From positions 466,087 through 530,086 of the forward strand of contig MU385866.1 in the NCBI GenBank assembly GCA_022497145.1: 64,000 nucleotides of DNA, given 5' to 3'. Positions 58,068-64,000 of the stretch are shown here, piece after piece. Every line of letters begins with the position of its first letter. Position 1 is the stretch's first letter. Both the position numbers and the translations under genes were made by a program. Below the pieces are notes generated by a model. That model had not been told where the DNA came from. It saw only the letters and a list, made by a program, of their open reading frames with translations, and ran no database searches. This stretch comes from Rostrohypoxylon terebratum. Its lineage: Eukaryota; Ascomycota; Sordariomycetes; Xylariales; Hypoxylaceae.

Positions 58068-59004
58068 ATGACTTCGCTGAGTGAGTGTGAAGAAGCTGTG
58101 TGTTATGAAGAAAAGATGCCTGTAACACCGAGTCCTTTGTCACTAATCGAGGATGCTGACGCCGAAACTGTGGCTGGGGGGACACAAGATACCGTCGATG
58201 ACAGCCTATCTATCTTGTCCAGAGTATCTTATCCAGATCCCCTTGGGCGAAGAGATCTGTAAGATTAGTTGAAGACTTATCGCTGTCACAGCATATCTGA
58301 CTCTGTCTAGTCTTATCCCTAGTAACGAGCCAGCCAAGCCAGCTTATGAAGCATGGGAACTCGTCAAGGGCGAGGATACCATAGTCCCAACCACTTGGAA
58401 GACGATATGTGGTATTAGAATTGGGGTCGAGTGGAAGTCCTTGGGTAATGGGTTCACGGAGATTAATCCCCAGAGTGGTTATGACCAAGAGGAACTTGCG
58501 AATCTACACTTAGACGCTATTCGAGAACACGAGGCCAGAAGCTCCAAGAATAAGAAATCATACGCTCAGGATCTGGCTAATCGAGTATTTGGTTTGGAGG
58601 CAGATGTGTACGATAGAATCCAGCTCCTCGTGGACGATAAGACCAAAGCTACCAACAGTACACCATACCGCCGACGTGAATGGCGGATTGTAATGTTGAA
58701 AGAAGGCGAATTTCGGATGACGGAACTCCTCCCCGAGCGCAGAAAGAGATTTTTCCATCGACAGGCGCCCGCGGTACGCAGACTTTTCATCATACTCCGT
58801 GGTGAGGAGGTTAAAACATCGAAAGAGGACGAGGGTTGGCAGCAGTTCGGCCGTCATACCAACCCGTGGTGTAGAGTTGATATGCAAGAGACTCGGACGG
58901 CACGGAGAGACCATCGAGACTACTTTGAGAGAATCGGGCAAAAGTTTGGCGCACGACGAGGCTCTATCAGTCGCAATGAGATGAATGTGAGAGTGACGAA
59001 TTAG
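58068..59004 (+). CDS. Unrecognised 294-aa protein next to the amidoligase-like gene
   Basis: Two exons, 58068-58258 and 58311-59004 (52-bp GTAAGA...TAG intron), giving 294 aa. An acidic, Ser/Thr-rich N terminus (MTSLSECEEAVCYEE...) is followed by a central part with YEAWELVKGEDTIVPTTWKT and a charged helical segment (LANLHLDAIREHEARSSKNK). A very basic C terminus contains RRREWRIVMLKEGEFRMTEL and RRKRFFHRQAPAVRRLFIIL. The RRxxW...RL(F/I) pattern hints at a small beta-rich fold, but I recognise no family. There is no membrane segment or signal peptide. An in-frame ATG 35 codons upstream would add a hydrophobic stretch, so the start is uncertain. It is tandem with the amidoligase-like gene; a joint role is inference. 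Confidence 0.65.
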
Positions 59005-59814
59005 GTGGATACACACACCTTTGATTTAGGCTTCGGGTTTATTTGTGTTTCCCAGTGATGCCTTGATATATTTCTTCGAGCGATGTCGCCGGGCGATGAA
59101 TAAATCTGTACTTGTCAAATTCGCGCAGTCAGCCTCGGCAGATCGTATAAGTATTTTATGTTGGGAATTGAATGAATGAAGAAAGTATTTTGCAATTCGC
59201 AAGCCTTTGTTCTTGGATGGGAGCGACTCCTTAAATGATCTCTTGCTGGCGATATTAATGGCAATGTATGATTCTCAGGTCCTGGTCGCTGTGCTACGCA
59301 ACACCGGCGGGACTTGAGATTCGGCGGGAACCTCGAGAACATACTTGCATGGATGGATTGGTTGAGTTGAGTTGAGTTGATACAGCGAGAATAAATATTC
59401 GAACTGTCTGTCTGTACATTCAAACTGACGGAAATAGATTTTCCCCTTCTTCGCGCCAGTAGTCCGATGTGGCTGCTTATGATATTTCATCATTTTCCCT
59501 GAATTGAAATTAGTACCCAGTCATACCTACTAGGTAGCCCACCCCTACTAGCGACGTAGCCTTCTCAAGTAATATTGATATAAAATGTACGAAAGGGGTT
59601 GGCTTAGATCGATTACTCGTATTCAAAGGGGGTTGGTACGGATCTTTGAGAAAGAGAATAGGGTAATTGTTGAGTGTCTATCTCACGATAGGACTCGGAT
59701 AGGTAGAATTGAAATTCAAATAAAAGGCCGCAGACGCCGTTCCCATAACTCCGCCGAAGATATGCCTCATAAATTACTTGGACATATGGTAGTACACAAG
59801 AATAATCAACGCCG
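59005..59814. other. Convergent intergenic region
   Basis: 3' flanks of the 294-aa gene (plus) and the ABC transporter relic (minus). Includes a short TTGAG pentamer run near 59363-59377. No gene seen. Confidence 0.55.
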
Positions 59815-61882
59815 CTACCTCTTCTTCTCCTTCTTAGCCCCCTTTGGCACCGTGACCAACCAATACAGCAAGAACGCCAGCAGTATATTAATCACATTGT
59901 ACACAATCGTGACGCCATACTGCCACCAACGATCGTCGTAATATATACCAAAGTAGGCTAGTAGTGCATCGGCGCTCGTATAAGGACACACCTGGCAACT
60001 AGCCGTATCGTCGGGGTTTAGGACTACAAATGAAGGAGCACTGAGATACGAGCCGCAGGTCTGGTCGGGAGGGGGGTCTAGTCGCAGGATATCATTGGGG
60101 GAACAATTGATGTCCGATCCAGAAAGTCCGGTTGAGATGATGGCTGAGATGTAGTACGACAGTGGCGTCGCCCGGTACATGAAGATCCAGAAGCGGGGCA
60201 GCGCGTCAGGGGGCACGAGCACGCTGCGAGTATGTCAGTATTAGACTCTCACGGGTAGAAAAGGGGGCTCAATAGGTACCCAGAAAATATCAGAGACAGC
60301 ATGAAGAGGAGGTTTGCATTGTTAATGCCGGTTGGAATATTGGGCATGATAGGTAGTCATCATCATCTGCGACAGAGTCCGGAACAAAACAAGTAGCGAC
60401 CAGATCAGCAGGAAGACGAGTCCACTACGGCTATTAAGCTCGCCTTGGTCGATTGCCTTCCTCCAGAAGCCCACCGGATAGTACCAGGCCACGAACGCAA
60501 TGACGCTGATGACGGTTTGCGAGGCAAGCTCCACCACGATATTAGAAATGAGAAACGCCAACCACGAGTACGTGCGCGATTGTCGTTCTCGGTTCTCGTA
60601 GAGAAGCCGACTATAGTAGAATCGCTCCATTATCAACTGCACATGTGTACCAAAGATAGTAGTTAGGAGGAAGAGAGAGAAGATCTGGTTTTGGACATCC
60701 TGGGACGTATATCCCGAAGCCCAGAAGCTCACTCCGTTGATGAACGCCTATGGTTGTCATTAGAGAGATAAGAGCCAAAGCCTGCATTTGGTGGGTGATA
60801 CTTAGGACCTAGGACCTAGGTAGGCAATATATGTGAGTAACCCAAACACCATATAGAGATTCATAAGAATAGGTCTACTCACGTCGTAGATACCTATCCT
60901 CGCCAGCTTGATAGAGCGTCACAATGGCAATAGATCCACTTTCCGACGTGCGCCCTCGCAAGGTCTTGATGAAATCAAGAGCATTAACGCTATCTAGCCC
61001 TCTGGTAGAATTGTCCCAACATTGGAAGACACTATCGCCTAGAAGTATTTCCTGATAAAGTAAGCACATGTCTGTTAGCCAACTGGGTATTGACCATGTG
61101 TACCGCGATGCTTGTTCTCTTGCGCTCCCCTCCACTGACACCAGGGACCAGGGCATTTCCCATCTTGACATCAAGCGCCTTAGTCAGGCCTAAAGTGCGG
61201 GCGACGGTTTCGACAGCAGTATGACATCCATCCCAGTCATGTGGTAGTTTCCGTGCTTTAGACGCGAATTCGAGTGTCTCCCGCATCGTCAAAGTTGGGA
61301 AGTGGATGTCAAACTCGGCTTGATATGTTTTTTTGTCTCGAAACTCGGCGAACATTTGCTTCGACGACAACCCTAGATAATTACATGAGAATGTGATATA
61401 CAGAATAATAAAGGGATAGCTATTTGCCTTGGTAATTCAGGATCGACTGCGGGTTTACACAAAGATCATGTGTCTGGCCTGCCAAAGATTTCAACAAGGT
61501 GGTACACCCGCTGCCGGGGTTCCCAAGAACCAGGAGCATTTCGCCGCTTGCTATTAGGCTGTCGAAGTCATGTAGAATGTCAACTCGAAGCTTCGGTTTT
61601 CTCATAACCCAGTTGACACAAATAGTCAGCCAGGCGTTGAAGAAGTTAGAAACGGTGCGCTGATAATCCGTCTGTCGTCGAAAAGCGTGGACGCTGAGGT
61701 TCTGGAAAGCGACGCTCATAACGCTGTTTTTTTATTTAGACTCATTTTAACGATTCTGGAGGACGACGCGCTTACTTTGACGGAGCGTGTACGGGTTGCT
61801 CTGAGAGGCTCGCTGTGACCCTTGTTTGTTTGGCATTTTTCGATTCATTCTGAAAAACGTTCGAGCCCGAACTAGGCGTCAT
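59815..61882 (-). pseudogene. Internally deleted PDR-type (ABCG) ABC transporter
   Basis: Five-prime exons 61882-61776, 61723-61428, 61372-61104 and 61051-~60885 code for a PDR NBD1: Walker A GNPGSGCTTLLKSLAG (Cys for Lys, normal in this half), EFDIHFPTLTMRETLEFA, signature VSGGERKRTSIA, and Walker B/D-loop QCWDNSTRGLDS. Homology stops just after LYQAGE...IYDV. After ~140 bp of unrelated DNA with a CCTAGG repeat, coding resumes at 60747 inside TMD2 (INGVSFWASGYTSQDVQNQI). A further frame change occurs near 60355 (before NIPTGINNANLLFM). The last exon is 60223-59815 (VLVPPDALPRFWIFMYRATP...), ending in a KKEKKR tail. About 575 of the usual ~1,500 residues remain; TMD1, NBD2 and the start of TMD2 are gone. 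The exon 2/3 intron (61427-61373) is GC-AG. Drug-export function is not expected. Confidence 0.88.
60801..60824. repeat. CCTAGG repeat at ABC deletion junction
   Basis: CTTAGGACCTAGGACCTAGG-type tandem motif inside the ~140 bp that separates NBD1 from TMD2 sequence in the ABC relic. Confidence 0.85.
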
Positions 61883-62338
61883 GTTCTAATGAATCTGGGC
61901 ATGGAATAGTATGATTACAAGCGATGAGAATGAAGGACTTGGGAGTTTGAGGTAGCAAGTATATGGATGTCATGAACTGAACAATCTCTAATTGCTGGAC
62001 TTTTGCTTGTATCCAACCTTCCTTTGCAACGTGGGCCTATGGCTACACGCCGAGTGGCTGCGTATCGCATAGGTTCCAGCATTTCTGTAGGTTGGCTCGA
62101 GATTTCATTCCGAGGTGTTGGGTGGAGGAGATGCATCTATAGTTGTTGGAGGACGCTTTGTTCCCTCTTGGGGTAAGTAAGGGATGGGTTACGACACTTC
62201 CAAGCCCGTTGTTGGTAACACATCACAACGGTTAGTCAATAATGCTATCGTCTGCTACCATGGCTCTTCTATTCCCCGAGCACATGCTAAGGGTCATCAA
62301 AGATACCAACCTATACCATATAGAACCAACAGTGAAGC
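61883..62338. other. Spacer between ABC relic and FAD oxidoreductase
   Basis: Upstream region of the ABC relic and 3' flank of the oxidoreductase; no gene seen. Confidence 0.6.
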
Positions 62339-63867
62339 TCATTTTCGTAGTTTGAATGGCCCTGCCCCTGCAGACTCGAAGAATCCATCCGGATCATATT
62401 TCGCGCTGGTCTTCAGCAACTGTGCCTTACTCTCCGGACCATATGAAGTGAATGGGTCCTGATGAGGGAACGTGTAGTTCAAATATCGATAAGACGACAA
62501 TGCATTCTTATCTTGTGCTTCCTCCTCGAGGGTTGAGATTGCTTCCTTATTGACATTATAGACGAGATCGTCGTCGCTTGCATTATCCCAAGAAGTGTAG
62601 AACAACACCACAACAAGAGGACCATCTTTTGGCTTAAGCCCCAGAGAGTTTCCACCGTGGGCAATAGAGTGGTCTATTAAGGATACCGGTATGGGCTCGA
62701 AAGTGATTGAGAAGAGGATGTTGGTGACCTTCTTCAACTTATCAAATGCTGCATGGTATGCTTTGACAGAATATTCAAGAATGTCGGCATTGGCCTTGAC
62801 GGTTGTAGACATTTTTACGACTCTATTGCAATATCAGCATCTTCGATATAAGAAATACTTAACATTAATGTACCCACCTGTTTGAGAGTGCACCAGCAAA
62901 CCCTTCGCTAGTGAAGTTCTTGAGACTGTCAACGCGTAGGTTCCTCATCTGCTCGATCTGGGGCTGGATGTCCGCAAATGGCTCAAGTGCTTTGGGTTTC
63001 TCTGGCCTCGTACTGAAAATATCATTCATACACACGAAGTCACCAAAAGCACCGGCATACCCAAGACTGACGCAGATGTGGACATCAGTATCGGGCTTTG
63101 GCTCATGCAGATACTCGACAAGACTTATTATCTGGCCGGAGAAGCTGGGTTGGAAGTAGAAGACCTTGCCCCCCCATAATTGACCCTGTTCGAAGACGCT
63201 GAGGTCAAAGCGAGTGACAATTCCAAAGTTGCCTCCTCCGCCTTTTAGCGCAACCCATAGGTCGTTATTCGTTTTAGCATTGGCATTGACGATCTTTCCG
63301 TCAGCAAGAACAACTTCGTAGTTGACTACGTTGTCGCAAACAAAGCCACGGCTGTACGAGAAATATGAAAGACCGCCTGAACAAGTTAGAACACGGCAAA
63401 TCTATTGAGTACTAAGACTTGCCTTGAACAGCGTCTCCTCCAATCCCGCCGCTTGAATGTCGATTGCCTACGACACCAAGACCTGCATCAGTTACGGCTT
63501 CATATACATCCCCCATCTTCTCACCAGCTGCAACCGAGACGATTTTGTTCCCTTGGTCAATCGTGATTCCTCTAAGATTTTTCAAATGAATCGTGATGCC
63601 ATCGCGTACATTGGCGACTCCAGGTGTCGCTTGCTGGCCCGCGCCACAGATTGCAACTTTAGATTGAAGCCCAAATGGCTTTATAGCTTTTAGAATTCCG
63701 GCAACTTGGGACGGCGAGCTCGGTGTTAGGAAACATGCAGGTTTCAGCTCACGTTCCAATTCCGAAAAGTATGATTTCGTGAGCTCTTCGTACTCTTGGG
63801 TCCTTGGAAGAACGACTAATTCGCTTGAGATCTTCTGAACAGCTTCGATTGCCTCTAAAACAGACAT
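62339..63867 (-). CDS. FAD-linked oxidoreductase (PCMH/berberine-bridge-like), 475 aa
   Basis: Three exons: 63867-63423, 63376-62878 and 62822-62339, closing to 475 aa. Intron 1 is GC-AG (CAAG|GCAAGT...TTCAG). The FAD-binding PCMH domain covers ~40-215: ACFLTPSSPSQVAGILKAIK, GAGQQATPGVANVRDGITIH, GLGVVGNRHSSGGIGGDAVQ then GGLSYFSYSRG, VVNYEVVLADGKIVNANAKT, and GGGGNFGIVTRFDL. The substrate domain follows, and the C terminus has YDPDGFF before the last helix. In berberine-bridge and 6-hydroxynicotine oxidases a His in the first motif carries FAD covalently; here GAGQQ (75-79) has no His, so flavin is probably non-covalent. No signal peptide is evident with this start (MSVLEAIEAV); an in-frame Met at 63948 would add a hydrophobic leader, so secretion is not excluded. 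Relatives oxidise small metabolites, often in secondary metabolism. Substrate unknown. Confidence 0.88.
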
Positions 63868-64000
63868 TGAGAAGAGATTTAAAGAAGTAAAATGGAATGT
63901 TGGTAGTGTTGAAGCTACTGCCTGAAGCCAGTGTATTAGATACAACAAGATCAGGCGTTGAGAAGTAGCTGTAACACAGCGAGAGCTTGAGTGCTTTAGC

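Noticed and set aside
1..64000. CRISPR array, rRNA genes, telomere repeats, intact transposon or virus insertion
   Set aside because: No regular spacer-repeat arrays, rRNA-like sequence, TTAGGG arrays, reverse transcriptase, transposase or viral replicase motifs were seen on reading the predicted proteins.

Overview
The window is nuclear DNA from a filamentous ascomycete (Pezizomycotina). The evidence is short spliceosomal introns (about 50-100 bp, GTRNGT...CTAAC...YAG), Zn2Cys6 and C2H2 regulators, a fungal rhodopsin-type membrane protein, an NPP1/NLP protein, a PDR-type ABC transporter and a Neurospora-like dynactin p62. The gene set and intron style suggest Sordariomycetes; the order cannot be fixed by eye. 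Exon borders below were set by hand from splice signals, and each intact model was checked to be divisible by three.

Left part (0-31 kb): a four-exon RPL10A gene (minus), a five-exon seven-helix rhodopsin-domain membrane protein (plus), a C2H2 factor with a proposed 1.46 kb first intron (minus), a six-exon Zn2Cys6 factor (minus), a 4.3 kb gene-poor stretch, an unrecognised 326-aa protein, a conserved 735-aa Zn2Cys6 factor, an NLP with an altered heptapeptide, and a small unrecognised membrane-anchored protein.

Middle part (31-40 kb) is mostly housekeeping: an EXPERA/emopamil-like membrane protein, a 951-aa DUF8004-type protein (minus), an intron-containing tRNA-Ser(GCU), dynactin p62 and ribosomal protein S7.

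The 40.7-47.5 kb block looks catabolic. It holds a HAD haloacid-dehalogenase-like hydrolase, an allantoate-permease-type MFS transporter, an imidazolonepropionase/ochratoxinase-like amidohydrolase and a clearly decayed proline racemase/hydroxyproline dehydratase-family gene (two internal stops, a 1-nt and an apparent 8-nt insertion). After it come a single-pass membrane protein with a duplicated cysteine module, a DUF7704 membrane protein and an Adh6-type NADP-dependent alcohol dehydrogenase.

The right end (56-64 kb) is accessory: an amidoligase_2-like gene broken by two 1-nt frameshifts, an unrecognised 294-aa neighbour, a PDR ABC transporter relic in which most of NBD1 is joined to the end of TMD2 across a patch of CCTAGG repeat, and a complete FAD-linked oxidoreductase. 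The last two genes each use a GC-AG intron. Short CCTAGGT/ACCTAGG repeat patches are scattered through the intergenic DNA, one of them exactly at the ABC deletion junction. No complete transposon, CRISPR array, rRNA gene or telomere repeat was seen.
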